A stretch of DNA of 13,094 bases from Aquificota bacterium. Its GTDB lineage: Bacteria > Thermosulfidibacterota > Thermosulfidibacteria > Thermosulfidibacterales > Thermosulfidibacteraceae. Position 1 is the stretch's first letter, and each line of letters begins with the position of its first letter. Location of the stretch: positions 1 to 13,094 of the forward strand of contig WGAU01000063.1 in the NCBI GenBank assembly GCA_015494645.1, read 5' to 3'. Below the pieces are notes generated by a model. The model was given only the letters and a program-made list of their open reading frames with translations, was not told the DNA's origin and did no database searches. Both the position numbers and the translations under genes were made by a program. Below, piece after piece: positions 7,287 to 13,094 of this stretch.

Positions 7287-8249
7287 ATGGTGAAACTTAT
7301 ATTGGTTTTCGTATTGGTCCTTGCTGGATGTGCGTCCAAAGTTAGGTTCACCACTATAGTACCTCCTGAAAAGCTGAAGGTACCTTTTAGAAGGATAGCT
7401 GTGTTGGATTTTAGAGGGGATAGATATGGGCAGTTTAGATCTATACTTGAAGGCGAGCTTTCATCGGTTGATGTCAAGGGAAAGAAGTATTTCACCGTTG
7501 TGGATAGAGAAAGCATAGGTAAGCTTTTGAAGGAGATGGTTGTTCAGAAAGAATACGGAAGTGAGGGGGAGGCTGCCGATATAGGCAGGATTCTGAAGGT
7601 GGATGTGGTAGTTGCAGGTTCGGTATTAACTAAGGATGTGGCGAGAAACTCTTTCTATAAGACAGTTGAGAAGTGTGTTGATAAAAAATGCAAGAAAAGG
7701 GTTGATGAAAGGATCTACTGTAGGCGTAAGAAGGCTGTATTCATGTTTACCCCAAAGGTGATAGAAGTTGAAACCGCCAGAATTGTATACTCTGGGAACT
7801 ACAGAGCTGTGAAGGAAGTTGAGTGGTGTCAGGGAAGTGGTGGGGACTTTCCCACTAACGCTGAGCTTATGGCTGAGGCCATGCAACAGGCTGCCAGGGA
7901 TTTTGTGAAGGATATATCCCCGCATGAAATAGTGGTGGAGGCTGCCTTTAAAAAATATAAGGGTAAATACGAAATATGCGAAAAGAAGGTAGATGCAGCT
8001 ATTAAGTTTGCCATAAGTGGGGATGTTACAAGGGCTTTGGACTTGCTTTATGAGGCGTTGAGGCTGGATACCTCAAGTCCTGAGATATACTACGATATGG
8101 CTCTGTGTTACGAGGTGATGGGAGACTACAAGAACGCAAAGTATTACTACAGAGCTGCAAAGATGCTTCTTGTGGAGCCTGACATGGATATTATTGAAGC
8201 TTTAAAAAGGGTTGAGAGGGCTGTGAAGGCAAGGGGAATGCTAAATTGA
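7287..8249 (+). CDS. CsgG-like lipoprotein with C-terminal TPR repeats
   Basis: The 320-residue product starts with a lipoprotein signal: MVK, a hydrophobic run and lipobox LAGC with Cys15 as the lipidated residue. It is therefore expected to be membrane-anchored outside the cytoplasm. Residues about 34-210 resemble the CsgG/LpoB-like fold seen in curli secretion and penicillin-binding-protein activators: RRIAVLDFRG, then FTVVDRESIGKLLKE, then ADIGRILKVDVVVAGSV. Four cysteines (130, 135, 145, 181) cluster in the middle, possibly as disulfides. Residues about 236-300 read as one or two TPR units (GDVTRALDLLYEAL, PEIYYDMALCYEVMGDYKNAKYYYRAAK). I chose ATG 7287, 4 bases after gatA, because it gives a clean signal peptide; an in-frame ATG at 7224 would put 21 non-signal residues in front and overlap gatA by 59 bases. 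The exact role is unknown. Confidence 0.85.
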   Translation: MVKLILVFVLVLAGCASKVRFTTIVPPEKLKVPFRRIAVLDFRGDRYGQFRSILEGELSSVDVKGKKYFTVVDRESIGKLLKEMVVQKEYGSEGEAADIGRILKVDVVVAGSVLTKDVARNSFYKTVEKCVDKKCKKRVDERIYCRRKKAVFMFTPKVIEVETARIVYSGNYRAVKEVEWCQGSGGDFPTNAELMAEAMQQAARDFVKDISPHEIVVEAAFKKYKGKYEICEKKVDAAIKFAISGDVTRALDLLYEALRLDTSSPEIYYDMALCYEVMGDYKNAKYYYRAAKMLLVEPDMDIIEALKRVERAVKARGMLN

Positions 8250-8261
8250 AGGAGGTGTGCC

Positions 8262-9704
8262 TTGGGGTACGAGGCGGTAATAGGGCTTGAAGTGCATGTT
8301 CAGTTAAGTACGAAAAGCAAGGTTTTCTGTTCCTGCAGTACTGAGTTTGGCGCTCCGCCCAACACCCATGTATGCCCTGTGTGCTTGGGTATGCCGGGGA
8401 GTTTGCCTGTTTTGAACAAAAAGGCCGTGGAATACGCCGTTAAAGCTGCACTGGCTTTGAACTGCAGGGTAAATCTTAAATCTGTATTTGCTAGGAAAAA
8501 CTACTTTTATCCCGATCTTCCCAAAGGTTATCAGATATCCCAGTATGATATGCCGCTGGCGGAAGATGGCTACATAGAGATAGAAACAGAAAAAGGTTCC
8601 AAGCGAATAAGGATAAAGAGGGTTCACATGGAGGAGGACGCTGGAAAGAACATACACGGCGAAGGGGATGATCCTTTTAGCTATGTGGATCTCAATAGAG
8701 CTGGCGTTCCCCTTATAGAGATTGTGAGCGAGCCGGACATATCGTCTCCTGAAGAGGCAAGGCTTTATCTGCAGAAGCTTAGAACCATTATGCGATACAT
8801 AGGCGTTTCCAACGCCGATATGGAAAAGGGTGAGCTGAGGTGCGATGCCAATGTTTCCATTCGACCCAAGGGTTCCGACAAACTGGGGACGAAGACGGAG
8901 CTGAAAAACATGAACTCCTTCAGGCATGTGCAGCGTGCCCTTGAGTATGAGATAGAGAGACAGATCTCCGTTGTGGAGGAGGGTGGGCAGGTTGAGCAGG
9001 AGACCCGCCTTTGGAATCCGCATCTTGGCATAACGGAGACCATGAGGAAGAAGGAAGAGGAGCACGACTACAGATACTTCCCGGAACCGGATCTCGTTCC
9101 TCTGGTGCTGACGGAGCAGTTTGTTGAGAATATGCGCTCTGAGCTCCCGGAGCTTCCAGATGAGAAGAAAAAGCGCTTTATGGATCAGTATGGGCTTTCC
9201 GCTTACGATAGCGAGGTGCTGTGCTCTTCAAGGGAGCTTGCGGATTACTACGAGAAGGCAGTTTCTGCCTACAACAACCCCAAGGCAATAGCCAACTGGG
9301 TAATGGTTGAGCTTCTTGGCCGTCTAAACAAGGAGAGTAAAGATGTAACCCAGTCTCCTATAAAGCCTGAGCAAGTGGCAAAGCTTGTGGAGCTAATAGA
9401 CAAAGGCACCATATCTGGCAAAATAGGCAAGCAGGTATTTGACATTATGTATAAGGAAGGCGGGGATCCCGAGGCTATAGTTAAGGAAAAGGGACTCGTT
9501 CAGATAACCGATGCTGGCGAAATAGAAAAGTTCGTTGACGAAGTGATAGCTGAGTGTCCCGAAGAGGTGCAGAAGTACCTTAAGGGCAAGACCAAGGTGA
9601 TAGGCTACCTCGTTGGACAGGTGATGAAAAAAACAAAAGGAAAAGCCAACCCCCAGCTCGTCAACAAACTTTTAAGAGAAAAGCTTGAGGGGATGAAAGG
9701 GTAA
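8262..9704 (+). CDS. gatB: Aspartyl/glutamyl-tRNA amidotransferase subunit B
   Basis: GatB phosphorylates the misacylated aminoacyl-tRNA and amidates it with ammonia from GatA. Conserved segments are IGLEVHVQL (7-15), a zinc-type cysteine set CxC-x12-CxxC (Cys23, 25, 38, 41), KNYFYPDLPKGYQISQYD (79-96), CDANVSIRP (194-202), TELKNMNSF (212-220) and HDYRYFPEPDLVPL (268-281). A YqeY-like tail domain follows, ending in QLVNKLLREKL. The length of 480 is typical. The start is a TTG with AGGAGG (8250-8255) 6 bases upstream; no better ATG is near. One of the window's two CTAG tetranucleotides lies in this gene (8491-8494). The last bases, GGGTAA followed by AG, belong to a 12-bp sequence repeated almost exactly at the hisC start. 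Confidence 0.97.
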   Translation: MGYEAVIGLEVHVQLSTKSKVFCSCSTEFGAPPNTHVCPVCLGMPGSLPVLNKKAVEYAVKAALALNCRVNLKSVFARKNYFYPDLPKGYQISQYDMPLAEDGYIEIETEKGSKRIRIKRVHMEEDAGKNIHGEGDDPFSYVDLNRAGVPLIEIVSEPDISSPEEARLYLQKLRTIMRYIGVSNADMEKGELRCDANVSIRPKGSDKLGTKTELKNMNSFRHVQRALEYEIERQISVVEEGGQVEQETRLWNPHLGITETMRKKEEEHDYRYFPEPDLVPLVLTEQFVENMRSELPELPDEKKKRFMDQYGLSAYDSEVLCSSRELADYYEKAVSAYNNPKAIANWVMVELLGRLNKESKDVTQSPIKPEQVAKLVELIDKGTISGKIGKQVFDIMYKEGGDPEAIVKEKGLVQITDAGEIEKFVDEVIAECPEEVQKYLKGKTKVIGYLVGQVMKKTKGKANPQLVNKLLREKLEGMKG

Positions 9705-9710
9705 AGATGC
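9699..9710 (+). repeat. Left copy of a 12-bp direct repeat flanking the R-M cassette
   Basis: GGGTAAAGATGC spans the gatB stop codon and the methyltransferase start codon. It matches GGGTATAGATGC at 11576-11587 in 11 of 12 bases, 1,877 bases away. Both copies carry a ribosome-binding G run and an ATG, so part of the match could be functional constraint. Confidence 0.5.
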
Positions 9711-10969
9711 AGGATGTTAAAGCAAAAATTATTATTGGCGATAGCCGAAGGATGGTGGAGCTTGAGGATGAAAGTATAGATCTTGTAATTACTTCCCCGC
9801 CATACTGGCACATAAAGGATTATGGTGTTGAAGGGCAAATAGGATATGGACAAACTCTTCACGAATATCTGAAGGATCTATATCTTGTATGGTTTGAATG
9901 TTATAGAGTTTTAAAAGCTGGCAGGAGGCTGTGTATTAACATAGGGGATCTGTTTGCCTGTTCTGTGGTTTATGGCCGCTATAAAGTTATACCACTTCAT
10001 GCTGAAGTTGTTCTTCAGTGTGAGAAGATAGGATTTGATTATATGGGCTCTATAATATGGCAGAAAAAAACTACTATGAATACCACAGGCGGTGCAAATG
10101 TAATGGGTTCTTATCCTTATCCGCCTAACGGTATGGTGGAAATTGATTACGAGTTCATACTTATTTTTAAAAAGCCGGGAAAGGCTCCTAAGGTGCTAAG
10201 AGAGGTTAAAGAAAAATCTAAGCTTACCAAGGAAGAGTGGAAAGAATACTTTAAGGGGCATTGGCGTTTTGGTGGTGCCAAACAGTTAGGTCATGAGGCT
10301 ATGTTTCCTGAGGAGCTTCCCTTTAGACTTATAAAAATGTTCAGCTTTGTTGGGGATACGGTTTTGGACCCTTTTTTAGGAAGTGGAACAACTGTTAGAG
10401 CCGCTCTCAAGCTTTCCAGAAATGCGGTAGGGTATGAGATAAACGAGAGATTTGTTCCTATAATAAAAGAAAAATTGGGTGTCAGTGAAGGAATGCTTAG
10501 TTTTATGAATATGCGCAATGTAGATTTTGTTTTTAGAAAAGAAGAAGTGAAAATAGAAGAACCTAATTATTCGCCTGTTGTTAAAGATGCTCAGCCGATA
10601 AAGGATCCGTCTTCCTGTGTGAAGCGAGAGTTATACAAAGTAACAGAAGTGATAAATGAGAAAACGCTTCTTTTGGAGGACGGTAGAAAGGTTGAGTTTT
10701 TGGGAGTTGAAATTGTCAAGAAGAGGGAAGCTTTGGATTATCTGAGGAAAAGAGTGCTCGGTAAGAAGATTTATATCAGATTTGATAAACTCTTCTCCTC
10801 GAAAGCTGGTGATGTTACACCTGTGTATATCTACTTGAAGAATGGTATATTTGTAAATGCTTATCTTATAAAGTCTGGTTTGGCTATACCTGATCAGCTT
10901 ACTGAATACGCTATGAAACAAAAGTTCCTTAAAATGGCAAATGACCGAGGAGTGGTCGTTAGTGGCTAA
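9707..10969 (+). CDS. N4-cytosine-type DNA methyltransferase fused to a degenerate SNase-like domain
   Basis: This 420-residue protein is a SAM-dependent DNA methyltransferase of the beta order. The catalytic TSPPYW motif (29-34) comes first, then a target-recognition region (about 120-210), then the SAM-binding DPFLGSGTT motif (221-229). SPPY rather than DPPY favours N4-cytosine over N6-adenine methylation. Residues about 308-415 add a staphylococcal-nuclease-like fold: VTEVINEKTLLLEDGRKVEFLG, then ALDYLRKRVLGKKIYIRFD, then VYIYLKNGIFVNAYLIKSGLA. By eye the SNase catalytic residues Arg35, Glu43 and Arg87 are replaced (Glu, Lys, Val), so this tail is probably a binding domain, not an active nuclease. 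Start ATG is 2 bases after gatB, with AAAGGG 5 bases upstream. The next gene overlaps its stop. The target is predicted to be CTAG from the partner nuclease. One sampled line was 42% G+C against 53% for one in gatB. Confidence 0.88.
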   Translation: MQDVKAKIIIGDSRRMVELEDESIDLVITSPPYWHIKDYGVEGQIGYGQTLHEYLKDLYLVWFECYRVLKAGRRLCINIGDLFACSVVYGRYKVIPLHAEVVLQCEKIGFDYMGSIIWQKKTTMNTTGGANVMGSYPYPPNGMVEIDYEFILIFKKPGKAPKVLREVKEKSKLTKEEWKEYFKGHWRFGGAKQLGHEAMFPEELPFRLIKMFSFVGDTVLDPFLGSGTTVRAALKLSRNAVGYEINERFVPIIKEKLGVSEGMLSFMNMRNVDFVFRKEEVKIEEPNYSPVVKDAQPIKDPSSCVKRELYKVTEVINEKTLLLEDGRKVEFLGVEIVKKREALDYLRKRVLGKKIYIRFDKLFSSKAGDVTPVYIYLKNGIFVNAYLIKSGLAIPDQLTEYAMKQKFLKMANDRGVVVSG

Positions 10970-11603
10970 GGAATGGATTCTCAATATAGCAACCAACCGA
11001 TGGAAGCTGAATCAAAAGAGTTCTGTGGGGCCGGTGTCATTGTGGATACGCCAGTGTGCTCCTAAGGATGTAGAAGAATGGGAAAAGTGCTATTTGGAAA
11101 AGTTAAGAAGTTTTCTTGAGGAGAAGGGGATATCCTTAGAACCAAAGGCTTATTTAGAAGAATTAGGTAGAAAACTCTATGTTAAAATAACTGAGGTCAT
11201 TCAGGCTGAAATTGAAGAGATAACTGAGCAGGATTGTGTAGCCTATATATGGAAAAGGACAGTATATGGTCAGCTTCAAACTCTCCTTGGAGTAAAGATT
11301 TATCCTGCACCTGACGAGTGGGACAGGTTATACAATGTAGATTTCTATATAAAGGCTAAAAAGGGCATTATAGGATTACAGATAAAGCCGATCAGTTATG
11401 AACAGACTCCAGAGGGTCATAAATGGTGTGAGTGGCTTTATGCTTCTCATAAGGCTTTTGAAGACATATTTGGTGGGAAGGTTTATGTTGTCTTTTCTGT
11501 TAAAAGGGGCAGAGACAAGGTTATTTTTAATAAGCAGGTTATAGAAGAGATAAGAAAAGAAATTGAACGATTAGGGGGTATAGATGCTGAAAGTAAGGCC
11601 TGA
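10962..11603 (+). CDS. Type II restriction endonuclease, MjaI-like (predicted CTAG)
   Basis: The 213-residue product resembles the MjaI family of type II endonucleases, which cut CTAG. The recalled family features are an N-terminal NIATNRWKLN...SVGPVSLWIR block, LGRKLYVKITEVIQAEIEEIT in the middle, and a PD-(D/E)xK-type core in EWDRLYNVDFYIKAKKGIIGLQIKP. The likely active residues are Asp127 and Gln140-x-Lys142, with Gln in place of the usual Glu. Near the C-terminus GGKVYVVFSVKRG looks like a core strand. I prefer the GTG at 10962, with GAGGAG (10947-10952) 9 bases upstream and an 8-base overlap with the methyltransferase; an ATG at 10941 would add seven residues but lacks a good ribosome-binding site. 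Its last 20 bases overlap hisC. Two counted 60-base lines are about 28% and 32% G+C, far below gatB and hisC, pointing to acquisition. Assignment is by remembered family resemblance. Confidence 0.75.
   Translation: MAKEWILNIATNRWKLNQKSSVGPVSLWIRQCAPKDVEEWEKCYLEKLRSFLEEKGISLEPKAYLEELGRKLYVKITEVIQAEIEEITEQDCVAYIWKRTVYGQLQTLLGVKIYPAPDEWDRLYNVDFYIKAKKGIIGLQIKPISYEQTPEGHKWCEWLYASHKAFEDIFGGKVYVVFSVKRGRDKVIFNKQVIEEIRKEIERLGGIDAESKA
11576..11587 (+). repeat. Right copy of a 12-bp direct repeat flanking the R-M cassette
   Basis: GGGTATAGATGC covers the ribosome-binding G run and start codon of hisC. It differs at one base from 9699-9710 at the gatB/methyltransferase junction. This is consistent with insertion of the cassette between gatB and a hisC that once followed gatB directly. 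Confidence 0.5.
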
Positions 11604-12678
11604 GCTTGAGGATCTCGTTCCCTACGATCCGGGAAAGCCCATAGAGGAGTTGGAGAGGGAAAGGGGAATTAAGGCGATAAAGCTTGCCTCCAATGAGAAT
11701 CCCATAGGTCCCTCTCCCAAAGCGGTTGAAGCTATCAAACGGGCAGCATTTAAGGTTAACAGATACCCTGACGGTGCCTGCTATTACTTAAGGAAGAAGC
11801 TTGCGAATTTTTTGGGAGTGGGCGAAAAGAACCTCATCTTTGGCAACGGCTCCAACGAGATAATAGAGATCCTCATGCGCACCTTTCTTGAGCCAAAAGA
11901 TGAAGTGGTATATGCATGGCCCGCCTTTGTGGTTTACAAGCTCATATCCAAGGCTATGGGGCTTAAGGCCATTGAGGTGCCTTTAACTGAGGATCTTCGC
12001 CACGACCTTGATGCCATGGCGGATGCAATAACCGAAAGAACGAAGATGGTTTTTGTGGCAAATCCCAATAACCCTACGGGCACTATCGTGAAGAAGGACG
12101 AAGTAGAGCGCTTTCTTTCTAAGATTCCTGATCATGTAATAGTGGTTTTTGACGAGGCTTATTACGAGTTTGCCTGCAAAGATCCCGATTTTCCCGATCT
12201 TAAAGAGATAGCCGTGAAAGGCGAAAAAAATCTCATCCTCATGCGTACCTTCTCCAAAGCCTATGGTCTTGCGGGGCTCAGGATAGGATACGGCATATCT
12301 AACGAGACCATCATAGATTACATGAACAGGGTGAGACAGCCCTTTAACGTAAATCTTCTGGCTCAGGAAGCCGCTTTGGCTGCCCTTGACGATCAGGAGC
12401 ATGTAAAAAAAACCGTTGAGCTTACCAAAAAGGGACTTTCCTACTTCTACAGGTGCTTTGAAGAAATGGGTCTTGAGTATGTGCCTTCTTATGCCAACTT
12501 CGTTTTGGTGAAGGCGGGTAAGGGTAGGGAGGTCTTTGAGAAACTCCTTGACAGAGGCGTTATTGTAAGAGCCATGGACGGATACTCTCTGCCTGAATAC
12601 ATCAGGGTGAATGTGGGCTTGTCCGAGGAGAACGAAAAGTTTATCAGCGCTCTCAAACAGGTCCTTTCCGAGGTGTAG
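11584..12678 (+). CDS. hisC: Histidinol-phosphate aminotransferase
   Basis: HisC is a PLP enzyme that converts imidazole acetol phosphate to histidinol phosphate, using glutamate as amino donor. The 364-residue protein has all class-II fold-I landmarks: KLASNENPIGPSP near 33-45, NRYPDG (59-64), GNGSNEII (88-94), ANPNNPTG (159-166), FDEAYYEF with Asp190, SKAYGLAGLRIGYG with PLP-binding Lys225 and Arg233, and a C-terminal YIRVNVG with the substrate arginine. Some members also act on phenylpyruvate or tyrosine precursors; sequence alone does not exclude that. The start ATG at 11584 has AGGGGG (11573-11578) 5 bases upstream, within the 3' end of the restriction gene, so translation is likely coupled. 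No other his genes are in the window. It ends with tandem TAG TAG 8 bases before the parS palindrome. Confidence 0.94.
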   Translation: MLKVRPELEDLVPYDPGKPIEELERERGIKAIKLASNENPIGPSPKAVEAIKRAAFKVNRYPDGACYYLRKKLANFLGVGEKNLIFGNGSNEIIEILMRTFLEPKDEVVYAWPAFVVYKLISKAMGLKAIEVPLTEDLRHDLDAMADAITERTKMVFVANPNNPTGTIVKKDEVERFLSKIPDHVIVVFDEAYYEFACKDPDFPDLKEIAVKGEKNLILMRTFSKAYGLAGLRIGYGISNETIIDYMNRVRQPFNVNLLAQEAALAALDDQEHVKKTVELTKKGLSYFYRCFEEMGLEYVPSYANFVLVKAGKGREVFEKLLDRGVIVRAMDGYSLPEYIRVNVGLSEENEKFISALKQVLSEV

Positions 12679-12684
12679 TAGAGG

Positions 12685-12700
12685 TGTTCCACGTGGAACA
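12685..12700. promoter_or_regulatory. parS centromere site (ParB-binding palindrome)
   Basis: TGTTCCACGTGGAACA is a perfect 16-bp palindrome. It equals the widely conserved bacterial parS sequence TGTTTCACGTGAAACA with one symmetric substitution in each half; this C/G form is, from memory, used in Pseudomonas. It keeps the CACGTG core. The site lies about 10.5 kb from the oriC candidate, as expected for parS, which clusters near origins, and would nucleate ParB loading for segregation. It occupies most of the 27-base gap between hisC and the next gene, and the only Shine-Dalgarno-like bases before that gene (GTGGAA, 12694-12698 region) lie inside its right half. No T tract follows, so it is not an intrinsic terminator. 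Confidence 0.85.
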
Positions 12701-12705
12701 TTGTC

Positions 12706-13094
12706 ATGCAGCTTTCATTTCTTGAAGATACCATAGCCAGCACCAACCTTATATGCTTCTACAAGGGCAAGAGGGTCTCTTCCGTATTTGATTACTTGAA
12801 GGGCTTTCGCAGGGTGCTGGTTCTTACCTTTTCCTTTTCACCGGTTCATGTGCTCACTTTATTTGATGAGCTTGGTTATGAAGAGGCGGATGTGGTAATG
12901 GGCCTTCGCGGATCCGACGTGGAGGAGGTGTTAGGAAATTTCGTGGGTGAGCTTTTTGATATCCCCAAGCTCTCTCAGGAGATACAGGAGCTTTTATCTG
13001 TAAATGTGAAGGCTGCATTTAAGGTGGCTTCTGGGAAATACAAAGTTTTCACAGCATCCTTTCCCATGCACGCCAAGCTGGCGGTGCTTTACGG
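12706..13094 (+). CDS. PLD-like superfamily protein, N-terminal part (runs off the right edge)
   Basis: The frame is open from ATG 12706 to the end of the window, giving 129 residues and two extra bases. The start MQLSFLEDTI is followed by a Rossmann-like run (VLVLTFSFS, 38-46). At the end comes FPMHAKLAVLY with His122-x-Lys124, the beginning of an HxK motif as in phospholipase D-like nucleases. In that family HxK is followed by an Asp and a GS-type segment, which would be beyond the edge. A role in DNA repair or defence is possible but cannot be told from this part. The ribosome-binding site is weak and lies within the parS palindrome. It is probably in the same transcription unit as hisC, 27 bases away. 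Confidence 0.6.
   Translation, partial: MQLSFLEDTIASTNLICFYKGKRVSSVFDYLKGFRRVLVLTFSFSPVHVLTLFDELGYEEADVVMGLRGSDVEEVLGNFVGELFDIPKLSQEIQELLSVNVKAAFKVASGKYKVFTASFPMHAKLAVLY

Noticed and set aside
8304..9065. Long (253-codon) minus-strand ORF opposite gatB
   Set aside because: It is fully antisense to a clearly conserved gatB; its composition is what the complement of a G-rich coding strand gives, with no domain signal.
9707..11603. R-M cassette as a transposon or integron cassette
   Set aside because: No transposase, integrase, terminal inverted repeats or attachment-site-like sequence is visible; only the short flanking direct repeat was found.
12685..12700. Palindrome after hisC as an intrinsic terminator
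   Set aside because: No U tract follows, there is no loop in the DNA palindrome, and the sequence matches the parS consensus; the next gene starts only 6 bases later.
12706..13094. PLD-like protein taken as part of a known defence system with the R-M genes
   Set aside because: hisC and parS separate it from the R-M pair and only the first HxK region is visible; there is no evidence beyond proximity.

Overview
This window covers the dnaA end of a bacterial chromosome, probably from a thermophile. The evidence for a thermophile is Lys/Glu-rich proteins, moderate G+C by eye, and a dnaA-dnaN-gyrB-gatA order with a long Gram-negative-type GyrB. An Aquificota, Thermosulfidibacter or Desulfobacterota-like lineage would fit, but the sequence alone does not settle it. 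Eight complete genes run rightward from dnaA. folK and a broken or tiny ORF run leftward on the other side of the origin.

Layout. 1-109 (minus): a 32-codon ORF coupled to folK, possibly the frameshifted start of a nucleotidyltransferase gene, plus the first bases of another reading frame. 109-615 (minus): folK. 616-804: divergent spacer with a cluster of DnaA-box-like sequences. 805-2124: dnaA. 2125-2306: spacer with a perfect TTATCCACA box, a second near-perfect box in the same orientation and a DnaA-trio-like element; this is the best oriC candidate. 2307-3446: dnaN. 3449-5833: gyrB. 5846-7282: gatA. 7287-8249: a CsgG-like/TPR lipoprotein. 8262-9704: gatB. 9707-10969 and 10962-11603: a two-gene restriction-modification (R-M) system. 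11584-12678: hisC. 12685-12700: a perfect 16-bp palindrome matching the ParB-binding parS consensus. 12706-13094: start of a PLD-like protein that runs off the window.

How the genes fit together. DnaA, the beta clamp and gyrase B form the replication cluster. The spacers around dnaA carry the initiator sites, and a parS site about 10.5 kb away is expected to recruit ParB for origin segregation. GatA and GatB are two of the three subunits of the tRNA-dependent amidotransferase; gatC is not in the window. The R-M pair is an N4-cytosine-type methyltransferase with a degenerate staphylococcal-nuclease-like tail, followed by a MjaI-like endonuclease with a predicted CTAG target. It sits between gatB and hisC and is more A+T-rich than both in the lines I counted. 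It is flanked by a 12-bp direct repeat (11/12 identical) that contains the start codons of the methyltransferase and of hisC. CTAG occurs only twice in 13,094 bp, against roughly 45-50 expected from composition. One of the two copies lies inside the candidate DnaA-trio of oriC. This links the R-M system to the origin and is the most interesting hypothesis in the window.

Almost all genes are packed with gaps of 2-27 bases or with overlaps. There is no stretch of 300 bases without a gene. I saw no tRNA, rRNA, CRISPR array, insertion sequence or convincing intrinsic terminator.
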